DNA of 64,000 bases. Source: Massilia pinisoli. Lineage in GTDB: Bacteria; Pseudomonadota; Gammaproteobacteria; Burkholderiales; Burkholderiaceae_D. Positions 18,227-27,190 of the stretch are shown here, one piece after another. The translations under genes and the position numbers were made by a program. The DNA is taken from NCBI RefSeq assembly GCF_024753285.1, contig NZ_JANUGW010000026.1:30379-94378 (forward strand), written 5' to 3'. Each line of letters starts with the position of its first letter. Positions within the stretch are counted from its first letter, which is position 1. The notes below the pieces were generated by a model. The model did no database searches. It saw nothing but the letters and a program-made list of their open reading frames with translations, and was not told the DNA's origin.

Positions 18227-19447
18227 TCAGCCGGCCTGATGCGCGGCCGGCAGACGGGCCGTGCCGATCCACGTCAGGCGATGCCACAGCGCTTCCAGCG
18301 TCCCCTGCTTGTGGCGCTTGAGCCACCACGCGCTGAAGAGGCCTTGCGCCACGGCCAGTGTGATGCCGATCAGCAGCGCCGCCACGGGGCCTGTCACCGC
18401 GTACAGGCCGAAGCCGAAGCCATAGTACAAGGTGGTGCCGACCACCGACTGCATCATATAGCTCGTCAGGCTCATCCGACCGAGCCAGCGGAACGCGCCG
18501 AGCACGCGCGCACCGGCAGGGCGGCGGAACAGCAGCGCGAAGCCGGTCACGAGCAGGAGCATGATGTCCAGGTTGAGCAGCGGCGCGCAGATGCCGTCCA
18601 GCGGCCGGCGCAACGCTTCTGCCTCGATCCACGTCTCCAGATGGAAGTGGACGAACAGCAGCGGTCCGAGCAGCAACGCCGCCACGAGGAAGATGCGGCG
18701 CCAGATCGTGCGGTTCGCGTCGTGGACGGCAAACAGCCCGACGCGCCCGGCCAGCATGCCGAACATGAACAGCGCGGGAATCTGGAAGATGCGGCCCATT
18801 TCCCAGCTCCACAGCAGCACGGCGTGCTTGCCGTTCGTGAGGTTGCCGATCCAGACGTCGACGAGCGAGCCGTGCATCTGGTAGGCACTGGCGCGCCCGA
18901 AGAGCCCCCACGATTCCGGGTTGGGCAGCTTGCCGGGCGCACTGTCCAGCGCCGCCAGCGCCTGGACCCAGGCCGCAGGCTGCAGGCTGAGGAAGCAGGC
19001 CAGCAGGAAGACGGTCCGCGTGCGCAGGCGCGCGACGGGGATCAGGACCAGGCCGAGCACGGCGTATATCGCCAGGATGTCACCTTCGTAGAACGCGCCG
19101 TTCACCAGCCCGAACCCGAGCAGCAGCAGCATGCGCCAGGCGAAGCGCGGCCGGAAATCGTCGCCGCGCCGCGCGCGCGCATCGAATTGCAGGTGGAACG
19201 TCAGACCGAACAGCAGCGCGAAGATGGCGTACGACTTGCCACCGAACAGGGCGAACATCGTGTCCCAGATGCCCTGGCCCAGTGTTTTCAACCAGGCGGG
19301 GTCGCCCGGCGGCGAGTAGTACAGGTCGAAATGCTCGAGGTTATGCAGCAGCATGATCGAGACGATCGCGAAGCCGCGCAGGGCGTCGACGAGATCGAGG
19401 CGGGACGTGGTCGTCATGGGCGCGGCATTCATGGGAGATGGCGTCAT
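18227..19447 (-). CDS. DUF418 (YeiB-like) membrane protein
   Basis: Integral membrane protein with about ten helices and the DUF418 hallmarks: N-terminal LDLVDALRGFAIVSIMLLHNLEHFD, a C-terminal GRMSLTSYMMQSVVGTTLYYGFGFGL and a closing AQGLFSAWWLKRHKQGTLEALWH. Family members occur widely in Proteobacteria with unassigned transport or acyltransferase-like roles. In-frame ATGs exist at 19477, 19447, 19432 and 19417. A LacI-type operator at 19485-19498 lies too close to 19477 for a normal leader, so I prefer 19447 or later. Confidence 0.85.
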   Translation of the reverse strand: MTPSPMNAAPMTTTSRLDLVDALRGFAIVSIMLLHNLEHFDLYYSPPGDPAWLKTLGQGIWDTMFALFGGKSYAIFALLFGLTFHLQFDARARRGDDFRPRFAWRMLLLLGFGLVNGAFYEGDILAIYAVLGLVLIPVARLRTRTVFLLACFLSLQPAAWVQALAALDSAPGKLPNPESWGLFGRASAYQMHGSLVDVWIGNLTNGKHAVLLWSWEMGRIFQIPALFMFGMLAGRVGLFAVHDANRTIWRRIFLVAALLLGPLLFVHFHLETWIEAEALRRPLDGICAPLLNLDIMLLLVTGFALLFRRPAGARVLGAFRWLGRMSLTSYMMQSVVGTTLYYGFGFGLYAVTGPVAALLIGITLAVAQGLFSAWWLKRHKQGTLEALWHRLTWIGTARLPAAHQAG

Positions 19448-19484
19448 GGGAGTTCCGGTCGGTGGGAGCCCGGCCATTCTAGTT

Positions 19485-19498
19485 TGAAAACGGTTTCA
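19485..19498. promoter_or_regulatory. LacI-type operator upstream of DUF418 gene
   Basis: TGAAAACGGTTTCA is a near-palindrome with the central CG of LacI/PurR-family operators. It lies directly upstream of the minus-strand DUF418 gene. Confidence 0.5.
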
Positions 19499-19799
19499 TT
19501 TCTAATACCTTTTTTGCAAGCAGGGCTTGGATCATGCACGTTGTTGGCATCGCGGTCGTGGCAAGTCCTGTTTCGTTGCTCGACCATAAACAGCCCACCG
19601 CCACGGTCGGTTTTCACGTTTAGTTACAAATCGTGACTGATCGGCGGCGGTTGCCCGCAGTTCGATGGATATCGGCTTCACTGTGTCGACGGCGCGCAAC
19701 GGTTCAATATCACCCTGCACATGTCTTCGAAATTTTTTCCGAATGGCAAAGAGAAGCGCGCCATAATCTCGTAAAATTGCCCCTCGTCAGCTTTCTATG

Positions 19800-19830
19800 C
19801 GCCAACCCGTGGGTTGGCGTTTGCTTTTTT
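19800..19830 (+). terminator. Strong intrinsic terminator upstream of MFS gene
   Basis: CGCCAACCC (19800-19808) pairs perfectly with GGGTTGGCG (19811-19819) and is followed by TTTGCTTTTTT. It lies 93 nt before the MFS start and downstream of no plus-strand gene. A CATAAT -10-like hexamer lies at 19762-19767. The element could end a short small RNA or act as an attenuator. The rest of the 19448-19922 gap shows nothing I can assign. Confidence 0.7.
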
Positions 19831-19922
19831 AGACCCCTGTTAGCAGTGAGTCATACGCATCCGACATCGCGTACGAAGCGTCGACGCTGTCGGGCAGGCT
19901 TTCAAAAACAGTCATCTACTCA

Positions 19923-21089
19923 ATGCAAAATAGTCGCTCCCTCAGCACCGCCCGTTCCCGTAACCCGGCATTCGCGCAATCCCAGTCGTTTGCGTTGCCC
20001 CTGCTGTTCACGGTGTTTGGCGTGATTATGGGCTCCTGGGCAGGCCGGATCCCGGCCATGGCCGAACGCATCCACGCATCGCATGCGGCGTTGTCGATGG
20101 TCCTGCTTTGCGGCGGCCTCGGGGCCGTTCTGTCGTATCCTGTTTCGTCGCACATGATGCGTTCGTTCGGCGCGCGCACGACCATGCTCATGTCGGGCAT
20201 GGCGCTGCTGGTCGTGTTGGTGGCAATCGGGGCCGCACCGACCGTGCCGTCGCTGATGATGGCTGTGCTGAGCCTCGGTATCACGGCCAGCACGTTCGAC
20301 GTTGCCGTCAACTCGGCCGCCACCCGCCGTGAAAAGCAAACGGGCAAGTCGGAACTGTCGAAGCTGCACGGCCTCGGTTGCGCCGGCGGCCTGGCGGGCG
20401 CGACCTTGGGCAGCGTGATGGCTGGCCTGCACATTGCGCCTGTCACCCATTTCGTGATGCTGGCCAGCCCGCTGGCCATGGCACTCTACTTCGGCTGTTC
20501 GCTGCTGGACGCGGACCGCGCAGGCGAAGCCGTCGAGAAAAAATCGTTCTCGCTGCCGCGCGGCCCGCTGCTGTTCCTGGGCGCGCTCGGTTTCCTGGGC
20601 TCGATGGCGGAAGGCAGCATCGCCGACTGGAGCGGCGTGTTCCTGAAGGAGCATTTCGGTGCCTCGGACGCCCTGGCGCCGTTGGCCCTGTCGGCGTTCT
20701 CCGTGATGATGCTGCTGGCCCGCCTCGTCGGCGACAAGCTCAAGGCCCGTTACGGCGCCCGCCCCCTTGTCAGCAGCGGTTCGATGGTGGGTGCGGCCGG
20801 CCTGTTCTTCGCCGTGCTGTCGCCGAACGCCTATCTCGCTCTGTTCGGCTTTGCCATCGCGGGCATGGGCATGGCGCTCGTGTTCCCGTTCGTGTTCAGC
20901 GCCGCGGGCGCACAAGGTCCGGCGGCATTGGCCGGCGTCGCCAGCATGGCTTATAGCGGCAGCCTGATTGGCCCGCCGGTCATCGGCGCCATCGCGCAAG
21001 GCATGGGCATTCAGGTGGCCATCGCCTACGTCGGTGGCCTCGCGTCCCTGATCGCATTCGTGGCCAGCCGTTCGCGCCTGCTGAAGTAA
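19923..21089 (+). CDS. MFS transporter (YbjJ-like)
   Basis: Major facilitator superfamily permease of 388 aa with twelve predicted helices. The N-terminal FTVFGVIMGSWAGRIPAMAERI, the segment FDVAVNSAATRREKQTGKSELSKLHG and the mid-protein GSMAEGSIADWSGVFLKE resemble the E. coli YbjJ branch. The substrate is unknown. It is probably monocistronic: an intrinsic terminator follows at 21123-21153, and a terminator-like leader hairpin lies 93 nt upstream, which may control its expression. Confidence 0.88.
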   Translation: MQNSRSLSTARSRNPAFAQSQSFALPLLFTVFGVIMGSWAGRIPAMAERIHASHAALSMVLLCGGLGAVLSYPVSSHMMRSFGARTTMLMSGMALLVVLVAIGAAPTVPSLMMAVLSLGITASTFDVAVNSAATRREKQTGKSELSKLHGLGCAGGLAGATLGSVMAGLHIAPVTHFVMLASPLAMALYFGCSLLDADRAGEAVEKKSFSLPRGPLLFLGALGFLGSMAEGSIADWSGVFLKEHFGASDALAPLALSAFSVMMLLARLVGDKLKARYGARPLVSSGSMVGAAGLFFAVLSPNAYLALFGFAIAGMGMALVFPFVFSAAGAQGPAALAGVASMAYSGSLIGPPVIGAIAQGMGIQVAIAYVGGLASLIAFVASRSRLLK

Positions 21090-21122
21090 TCCGGTTTTCG
21101 GTTGCATTGTTCTTCCTTGTTG

Positions 21123-21153
21123 GGGCGGTTGCCGATGGCGCCGCCCTTTTTTT
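21123..21153 (+). terminator. Intrinsic terminator of MFS gene
   Basis: GGGCGG (21123-21128) pairs with CCGCCC (21141-21146), with an inner GCC-GAT-GGC helix, followed by seven T residues. It ends transcription 34 nt past the MFS stop codon. Confidence 0.85.
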
Positions 21154-21321
21154 CGTCCACCCGCCGCCGGGCTTCCTGATCCTTAGTGTGCGGCGGGGAC
21201 GAAGGGTTCGCGCCGTCTTGTTGTCGTTTGCGCTGAGCCAAACCCTCATCCATTGCACAGAACTCCAGTCCGTCCGCGTGCTCCAAGCAACATCTGTCGG
21301 CTGCCCAGGATCGGAGTCTCC

Positions 21322-21957
21322 ATGCAAACCGAAATCGATGCCGTGTCCGTCGTCTGGTTCCACGACCGCCAGTTGCGTGAGCGCGACTGGCCGGTGATGT
21401 CCCGCGGCGGCGGCGCGTCCGGCGCGTGGGAGGCGATCGATGCCAACCACCGTTACAACGGCCTGCTGTGGCGCGAGGCCGATCGGGCGCGGCGGCTCGA
21501 CGTGCCGCCTGCCGAGATCGCGGCCGGTCAACGCCTGATCGACCGCTACGACCGAAAGCGCAACGACGCGGTCGAGTCCATCGACAAGGTATTGTTGGCC
21601 GGCCCGCACCACGTCGTCCGCCGGCCCGGTGCGCGGCTGTCGAGCGACACCGCGGGCGTCATGATCGACCGCCTGTCGGGCCTGGCGCTGCACATCCACC
21701 ACATGCGCGCACAAGCGCTACGCGCGGGCGCGGACGCCGGCGCGGACGAGGCGCACGTCGGGGCCTGCGCTGCCAAGCTCGAACGTCTTCTCGCGCAGCG
21801 CCACGACCTGATGTCCTGCCTCGACCGCCTGCTCGCGGAGGCGCGCGCCGGACTTGCGTATTTCACGCCCGGTCGCCAAGCCAGGATGGAAAGCGATCCC
21901 GCGCCCGACACTTGTCTCGACGGCCAGGTAAGAGAGAGGGGGAGGGCAGTGCCGTGA
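21322..21957 (+). CDS. DUF4254 family protein
   Basis: Soluble protein of 211 aa, mostly helical, matching the DUF4254 pattern: an N-terminal WFHDRQL, the central SGAWEAIDANHRYNGLLW, then IDRYDRKRNDAVESID and a final helix with RLLAQRHDLMSCLDRLL. I chose ATG 21322 because GGAG precedes it at 21311-21314. DUF4254 genes commonly neighbour family 9 glycosyltransferases of lipopolysaccharide biosynthesis, and such a gene lies convergently 63 nt away, so a role in surface-sugar assembly is plausible but unproven. Confidence 0.8.
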   Translation: MQTEIDAVSVVWFHDRQLRERDWPVMSRGGGASGAWEAIDANHRYNGLLWREADRARRLDVPPAEIAAGQRLIDRYDRKRNDAVESIDKVLLAGPHHVVRRPGARLSSDTAGVMIDRLSGLALHIHHMRAQALRAGADAGADEAHVGACAAKLERLLAQRHDLMSCLDRLLAEARAGLAYFTPGRQARMESDPAPDTCLDGQVRERGRAVP

Positions 21958-22020
21958 GCGCGACCATCGATGCGCCGGCCATCCGACGCGCGCACGCTGC
22001 CCGGATGATGCGCGCCGCCG

Positions 22021-23073
22021 CTACCAGTAGGGCCACATGCCGACACTGCGCTGGCGGCTCGGCGCTGTACCGGACAATAAGGCACGCGCGTGTTGCAGCA
22101 CGACGTGGACACGCTCCGCAGCCGGATCCCAGATGCAGCGATGCGTGTGGCGGTCGAGCGGCGCCCAGCGGGCGATGTCCGCCGTGCCGAATACGACGAT
22201 GCTCTTGAGCCCGAGGCCGGCCGCGATATGGGACACCTCGGTGTCGTTGCAGACCAGGAGCCTGGCATCGCGCAACAGCACGGCCAGCGCGCCGGTGGAG
22301 AGCGCGGCGCTCGCGTCGAGCGGCGTGTGCCGCATGCGGTTCGCCACGTCGGCAGTCAGGCCCGCATCGTCGGCGTCGCCTGTCAAGACAACCTGGAGCC
22401 CGAATTCGCTCGCGAGGCAATCGCCGACTTGCGCAAACAGATGCGCCGGCCAGCACGTGTCCCGCTTGCGCGCGCCCGGATGAATGCAGAGGTATTCACC
22501 CGGCACGAGCGATTCGCCAAGGCCGGTGTCACGCCACTCGTCTTCGTCGTCTCGCGACAGCGGGAATTCCAGGTGCGCCCCTGTCGATGGCGCGCCCAGC
22601 TGTGCCATCAGGGAGAGCAGGCGTTCCGGCTCTGCGCCGACGTCCGGATAGGGAAACAGGACGGTCCCGTTGCGGACGACCGGTGCGCCGCGACAGAACC
22701 CGGCCATCGCTTGCGCGCCGAAGCCGCCGACGATGTCGTTGCTCACATCACCGCTTCCGTGCAGCTGCAACGCCAACGCGAACTGGCGGAGGCAGACGCT
22801 CGTGTAGAAATGCGTGAGCGCGTCCTGTGGCGCCGGCTGTTCGGACAGCAAAGGATGGCCGGGGAAGGCGATGAATTCATCCACGTACGCATGGAACCGG
22901 TCCGCGAATTGCCGCGCCCAGGGCAGGCCCACCAGTGCGATGCGCGCGCGGGGCATGGCGGCGCGCAGGGCGCGTAGCGCAGGGACGGCGCATAGCATGT
23001 CGCCCAGTTGGCGCGCGCGGAACACGGCGACCGAAGGCAGGTCGAGGCGCTGCAGCAATGGTCGGCGGTACAC
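22021..23073 (-). CDS. Glycosyltransferase family 9
   Basis: Family 9 glycosyltransferase (heptosyltransferase type) of 350 aa. Signatures are the N-terminal AVFRARQLGDMLCAVPALRALRAAMPRARI, the central IHPGARKRDTCWP and the C-terminal CNDTEVSHIAAGLGLKSIVVFG. GT9 enzymes move ADP-heptose or related sugars onto lipopolysaccharide core at the inner face of the cytoplasmic membrane. I set the start at GTG 23073 because an ideal AAAGGAGG ribosome site precedes it. The exact donor is unknown; it may act with the DUF4254 protein. Confidence 0.88.
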   Translation of the reverse strand: MYRRPLLQRLDLPSVAVFRARQLGDMLCAVPALRALRAAMPRARIALVGLPWARQFADRFHAYVDEFIAFPGHPLLSEQPAPQDALTHFYTSVCLRQFALALQLHGSGDVSNDIVGGFGAQAMAGFCRGAPVVRNGTVLFPYPDVGAEPERLLSLMAQLGAPSTGAHLEFPLSRDDEDEWRDTGLGESLVPGEYLCIHPGARKRDTCWPAHLFAQVGDCLASEFGLQVVLTGDADDAGLTADVANRMRHTPLDASAALSTGALAVLLRDARLLVCNDTEVSHIAAGLGLKSIVVFGTADIARWAPLDRHTHRCIWDPAAERVHVVLQHARALLSGTAPSRQRSVGMWPYW

Positions 23074-23381
23074 GTTTCCTCCTTTGGCGCATCCCCGATG
23101 GGGACGTGCCGGCATCCGCACGCAACGTTGTAGCGAGGACCGTCGTACGGCAGGATTCGTCGGCGCGGCGCGGCGCGGTGCGGCCCGGGTCGGGCATGGC
23201 GGGACCCGCGGTCATCGTCCGGGGCGACGTCGGGTTGCGCCGCAACGGGCCACCACAACCTTGGAGCGCATTGCGCCGGATTAGTTCAGCCATCCATATG
23301 CGTGTCGCCTGTTGCCTGTCGCGGCGGGTGGTGTCCTGAACGGTGCGGCGAAAGACGGTATCATCGAAGACAGTCCCATCG

Positions 23382-24218
23382 ATGACCGGATACCCCATGC
23401 TCCAGACGCCCGCTTCGTTCACGCCCCTGATGGCTCCGCAGCAGGATGCCGCACCGCTGTCCTTCGTCTTCCACGGTACGCGGCTGCTCGTTCGCGAAGC
23501 CGATCTCGGCCTGCCCGACGAGGCCGCGGTGCGCAGTCTCGCGCTCGACCCGCAGCGCCTGCAGGCCGTCGGCGTGCTGGATGGTCAGTACTGCCAGGCC
23601 GCGTGGGTCGACGACGAAGCGCTTGTCCCGCCCGGCTATGCCCTGCGTGGACTGCGTTCGCTGTTCGGCGAGTTCGACGACGCCCGGCTCGGCGTGGCGG
23701 CGCGCGCCTGCCAGATCGCCGAATGGGCGCGCACGCACCGGTTCTGCGGCGCGTGCGGCAGCGGCACCGTGCTGGCGACGGGCGAACGCTGCTTCAAATG
23801 CGCGAACTGCGGTCACATGGCGTATCCGCGCATTTCTCCGGCGATGATGGTCCTGATCCGCAACGGCGACAAGGTGCTGCTGGCACTGCACACGCAATCC
23901 GCCGTGAAGCGCTTCGTACCGCTGGCCGGTTTCCTGGAAGCGGGCGAATCGGTCGAGGAAGCGGTGCACCGCGAAGTGTTCGAGGAAGTCGGCCTGCGCG
24001 TGCACAACCTGCGTTATTTCGGCAGCCAGTCGTGGCCGTTTCCCCATTCGCTGATGATCGCGTTCACGGCCGATTACCTCGATGGCGACATCCGTACCGA
24101 CCCGAACGAGATCGCGGAGGCACGCTGGTTCGGACCGGGCGACACGTGGCCGGAGCGCGTGCCGCACGTGTCGATCTCGAGCATGCTGGTCGATAGCCAC
24201 CGTCCGCCCGGGCACTAA
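23382..24218 (+). CDS. nudC: NAD(H) pyrophosphatase NudC
   Basis: Nudix NADH pyrophosphatase, which splits NADH to NMNH and AMP and removes NAD caps from RNA. It shows a four-cysteine zinc ribbon (FCGACGSG with CFKCANCGH), the Nudix box GFLEAGESVEEAVHREVFEEVG, and the NudC-specific SQSWPFPHSLM quinine-like motif just after it. These three in order are diagnostic. The start is uncertain: ATGs at 23382 and 23397 are both in frame and neither has a clear ribosome site. The gene is divergent from the glycosyltransferase; the 308-nt gap between them holds no other gene I can support. Confidence 0.93.
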   Translation: MTGYPMLQTPASFTPLMAPQQDAAPLSFVFHGTRLLVREADLGLPDEAAVRSLALDPQRLQAVGVLDGQYCQAAWVDDEALVPPGYALRGLRSLFGEFDDARLGVAARACQIAEWARTHRFCGACGSGTVLATGERCFKCANCGHMAYPRISPAMMVLIRNGDKVLLALHTQSAVKRFVPLAGFLEAGESVEEAVHREVFEEVGLRVHNLRYFGSQSWPFPHSLMIAFTADYLDGDIRTDPNEIAEARWFGPGDTWPERVPHVSISSMLVDSHRPPGH

Positions 24219-24242
24219 GGCGGCACGGCGGCGACGGGCCTT

Positions 24243-25145
24243 TCACGGCAGCGGCGCGGCCGCGACCTTGCTTTCCACGCGCAGTGCCGGCGGCAGGTCT
24301 CCCGGCCGCACGCCCGTGCTGCGCATGCGCACGACGCGCTGCATCAGGTCGAACCAGAACGGGGCGCCGAACAGCGCGGTCGACGCCGTGACGAGCCATC
24401 CCGCGACCTGCAGCGCGAAGTCGGCCCCGGCCACCGGCGGAAAGCGGGTCCAGCCGATCGGCAGCGCCATCATGGCGTCGAACAGGGCGGGGTTCAAAGC
24501 GCCCGGCATCGGGGTTCCTTGTGTCGCAACGTCCGGCATGTCTTGCAAGTGCGCGGCCAGGGTGGGTTGTTGCCACAGCGTGCGGAACAGGTGAATGCTG
24601 TCGATGTTGAACAGGATTGCCAGCAGCAGCGCCAGCAACAGCGAGACGAGCAACTGCCGCCGCTTGTAGGCGCCCGACATGCGCGCCATCGCGTTATCGA
24701 ACCAGCTGGCCAGCATGTCCTGGAAATGCTGCAGGTCGCGCGCGCGCCCGTACAGCCCACACATGACCTGTTTGACTTGTGGATCGGGGATCGTCTCGAT
24801 GGCGCCGGCCAGCTGGACGAAGTCGCCCGGTACGCGCGACAGGCTGTCGACCAGCGCAATCGCAAAATGCGCCGGATCGATGTACGATGGCCTGGTACGC
24901 ATGGCCCGTTCGTGCGGTCCGGTGCCGTCCGCGTGCGGATTGACGAGCGGATGCAGGTAGACGGCACGCGCCAGGCCGTCGAACGAGGGGTCGTTGAGCA
25001 TGCTCTTGACGCCCGCGAGCAGCGTGTTGGCGCGCAGCCGGAATGCCGCGGCCAGCGCTTCCTGCAGGGTGCTGACGATCAGGGCGACCGTGCCGTAACA
25101 AAATGTCAGGCCGATCGCGACTTCCAGGACAGTGCTTCCGAGCAT
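24243..25145 (-). CDS. Hypothetical membrane protein
   Basis: Protein of 300 aa with an N-terminal hydrophobic helix (VAIGLTFCYGTVALIVSTL), a soluble middle region (residues about 30-150), then a hydrophobic segment preceded by KRRQ (LLVSLLLALLLAILF) and another near residue 255 (LVTASTALFGAPFWFDLM). I recognise no family with confidence. ATG 25145 places the first helix correctly; the longer frame adds a charged, improbable leader. The gene is divergent from folE, with about 150 nt between them. Confidence 0.7.
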   Translation of the reverse strand: MLGSTVLEVAIGLTFCYGTVALIVSTLQEALAAAFRLRANTLLAGVKSMLNDPSFDGLARAVYLHPLVNPHADGTGPHERAMRTRPSYIDPAHFAIALVDSLSRVPGDFVQLAGAIETIPDPQVKQVMCGLYGRARDLQHFQDMLASWFDNAMARMSGAYKRRQLLVSLLLALLLAILFNIDSIHLFRTLWQQPTLAAHLQDMPDVATQGTPMPGALNPALFDAMMALPIGWTRFPPVAGADFALQVAGWLVTASTALFGAPFWFDLMQRVVRMRSTGVRPGDLPPALRVESKVAAAPLP

Positions 25146-25292
25146 GGTGTTCTCCCGCGCAGTGACAAGGACGTCGACTACGCTAGCGCATCCGTGAACG
25201 CGTCCAGTCCGATTTGCGCAAACGCCGTTGCCGTCTGTGGATCCGCTCCATTTTCTATATACTCTCGGCAATCGAAAATTTTAGGGTTAACC

Positions 25293-25859
25293 ATGTCTGA
25301 CAAAGAAGTCTTCACCGAGAACGACTGGCGGCGCCTGTTGTCCAGCCTTGGCGAAGATCCCAACCGCTCCGGCTTGCACGAGACGCCCGCGCGTGTCGCC
25401 AAGGCCTGGAAACACTGGACTTCCGGCTACGACCAGGATCCGGTCGAGATCCTCAAGGCGTTCGAGGACGGTGCCGAGGAATACAACGAATTGATCGTGG
25501 TGCGCGGCATCCCCGTCTACAGCCATTGCGAGCACCATCTGGCGCCGTTCTTCGGCAAGGCGACGGTGGGCTATCTGCCGAACGGGAAGATCGTCGGACT
25601 GTCGAAGCTGACCCGTCTCGTCGACGTGTTTTCCAAGCGCCTGCAGGTGCAGGAACGCCTGACGGTGCAGATCGCCAATACCTTGATGGAAGTGCTGGAA
25701 CCGAAAGCGGTCGGTGTCGTCATCAAGTGCCGCCACATGTGCATGGAAAGCCGCGGCATCCGCACGCCCGGCGAGGAAACGATCACGTCGACGTTGCTGG
25801 GCGAACTGCAGCCCAACCTGGCGCTGCGTACCGAATTCCTGTCGCTGGCGCGCGACTGA
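25293..25859 (+). CDS. folE: GTP cyclohydrolase I
   Basis: GTP cyclohydrolase I of 188 aa, catalysing the first step of tetrahydrofolate synthesis (GTP to 7,8-dihydroneopterin triphosphate). It has the zinc/active-site motif YSHCEHHLAPF, the GLSKLTRLVDVFSKRLQVQERLT block, and KCRHMCMESRGI carrying the third zinc-ligand cysteine. ATG 25293 matches the usual N-terminus of the family. The protein belongs to the short bacterial form. A GC-rich hairpin follows the stop. Confidence 0.96.
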   Translation: MSDKEVFTENDWRRLLSSLGEDPNRSGLHETPARVAKAWKHWTSGYDQDPVEILKAFEDGAEEYNELIVVRGIPVYSHCEHHLAPFFGKATVGYLPNGKIVGLSKLTRLVDVFSKRLQVQERLTVQIANTLMEVLEPKAVGVVIKCRHMCMESRGIRTPGEETITSTLLGELQPNLALRTEFLSLARD

Positions 25860-25863
25860 CCCC

Positions 25864-25890
25864 GGGGCGGCGCACCGCCCCATGTTTCTT
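25864..25890 (+). terminator. Terminator-like hairpin after folE
   Basis: GGGGCGG (25864-25870) pairs with CCGCCCC (25875-25881) around a CGCA loop, followed by ATGTTTCTT. The T-tract is short, so efficiency is uncertain. Confidence 0.55.
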
Positions 25891-26086
25891 CTCCACCACG
25901 CTGTGCAAGTGGCGCGATGCGGCGCGCATCCCGCTTCAAAAAAAAGTGCCAGGATTCCGAACACGCTGCTAGACTGTATTTACTGGGCGCTCGTGTTCGA
26001 TTCTGTCGCGACAATGCGCTACGCCCGTCGATGATCGGGAACCTGTTCCGGATCACGTGTCTCCAAGCAAATTTGAGGCGATCGAC

Positions 26087-26410
26087 ATGGCCAGGCCTAC
26101 CTTTCCAAGCGATGTACCGCGTGAAGAATTCGAGACCGTGCGTGAAATGCTGGAGGCGGCGCGCCGCAAGACCCGGCCCCGCAAGCACGATCTGTACGAT
26201 GTCTTTTGCGCCGTCCTCTACTTCCTCCATACAGGCAGCGCCTGGCGCAGCATGCCGCCGGAATTCCCGCCCTGGCGTACCGTGCACGAATACTTCACGC
26301 AATGGACGATGCTGCGCGAGGGCGACCGCACGCTGCTCGAGCAGGCGCTCGAGCGGCTCGGGCGCACGGCCGAAATCGCGCGTCTGCGCCAGCTGACGGG
26401 GCAGGGCTGA
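26087..26410 (+). CDS. Stand-alone IS5-type transposase N-terminal protein
   Basis: Protein of 107 aa corresponding to the N-terminal helix-turn-helix (DUF4096-type) domain of IS5-family transposases: KHDLYDVFCAVLYFLHTGSAWRSMPPEFPPWRTVHEYFTQW. The DDE catalytic domain is absent and the frame closes cleanly, with no downstream fragment I can identify and no terminal inverted repeats. It is either a relic of an insertion sequence or a domesticated DNA-binding protein. The in-frame GTG at 26057 is an alternative start; I prefer ATG 26087 (MARPTFPSD). Confidence 0.75.
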   Translation: MARPTFPSDVPREEFETVREMLEAARRKTRPRKHDLYDVFCAVLYFLHTGSAWRSMPPEFPPWRTVHEYFTQWTMLREGDRTLLEQALERLGRTAEIARLRQLTGQG

Positions 26411-26431
26411 ACCGAGGCGTGGCGGGACGGA

Positions 26432-26854
26432 TCAGCGGCCGTTCGCGACCGACCCTTCGGCCGGCTCGAACACGAGTCTCTTTTTCGCGTCCATGTGGAA
26501 CACGCCGATCGGCTGGGCCTGGACATTGTCCGACGGCTCCGGCAACTGCCTGCAATCGCGCGTCTCCACTTGCCACATCTCGTCGCCAGAGCGCAGCAGG
26601 AACGTTTCGTCACCTGTCGAGAACAGCTCCACGTTGAGGTCGGCCAGCGGCGTCTTGCCGAGGTTGAACTGGCGCTGGCAGTCCGGCAGACGCGACGCGA
26701 TCACCCTCAAGCCCACTTGCTTGCTCCAGAAATAGTCCTGCGTGACGACCACCGTCAGGGCGTGGTCGTTGCCGTCGATCGTATAGCTGGCCGATTCGTT
26801 GACGCAGCCGGCCAGCAGCAATAGCGGCGTCAACAGGAGCAAGGTGGAGCGCAT
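26432..26854 (-). CDS. Hypothetical lipoprotein
   Basis: Predicted lipoprotein of 140 aa with a clear lipobox LLLAGC following MRSTLLLLTPLL, so it should be anchored in the envelope. The mature part is beta-rich, with two further cysteines (near PDCQRQF and TRDCRQLP) that could form a disulfide. I recognise no family. ATG 26854 gives the standard signal; the upstream in-frame ATGs add only a short charged extension. The 336-nt gap to the pao operon has no gene I can support and is AT-rich near 26955-27010. Confidence 0.75.
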   Translation of the reverse strand: MRSTLLLLTPLLLLAGCVNESASYTIDGNDHALTVVVTQDYFWSKQVGLRVIASRLPDCQRQFNLGKTPLADLNVELFSTGDETFLLRSGDEMWQVETRDCRQLPEPSDNVQAQPIGVFHMDAKKRLVFEPAEGSVANGR

Positions 26855-27190
26855 GGTCGTTTCCGGTTTGGCGATGCTTTCATGCATCACTGCCGAGTAT
26901 AGAGCCCTTCAAACGCCGGCCGCAACGCGCGTGCCGGCCTTGTCGCCGAGAAAGTTTCCTAAGTAACTGATTTCTTTTAGAAATTTATTCTGGCGCGCTC
27001 CCTGATTTTTTGATTTCGGAGATGATGCATCCGCATTCGCCCACGATCGCGGCGGTTGCGTTGCGCCGCGCGCACCGCTGGCCTGGATCAAGGATCGAAC
27101 CGCGACGTCATCCCTTATCAGCCTGCGCAGGAACCCGTGCGAACCGGGACCGGTCTGACGGTTGCCTGCCACTTCGGAAGCGAGACAGCA

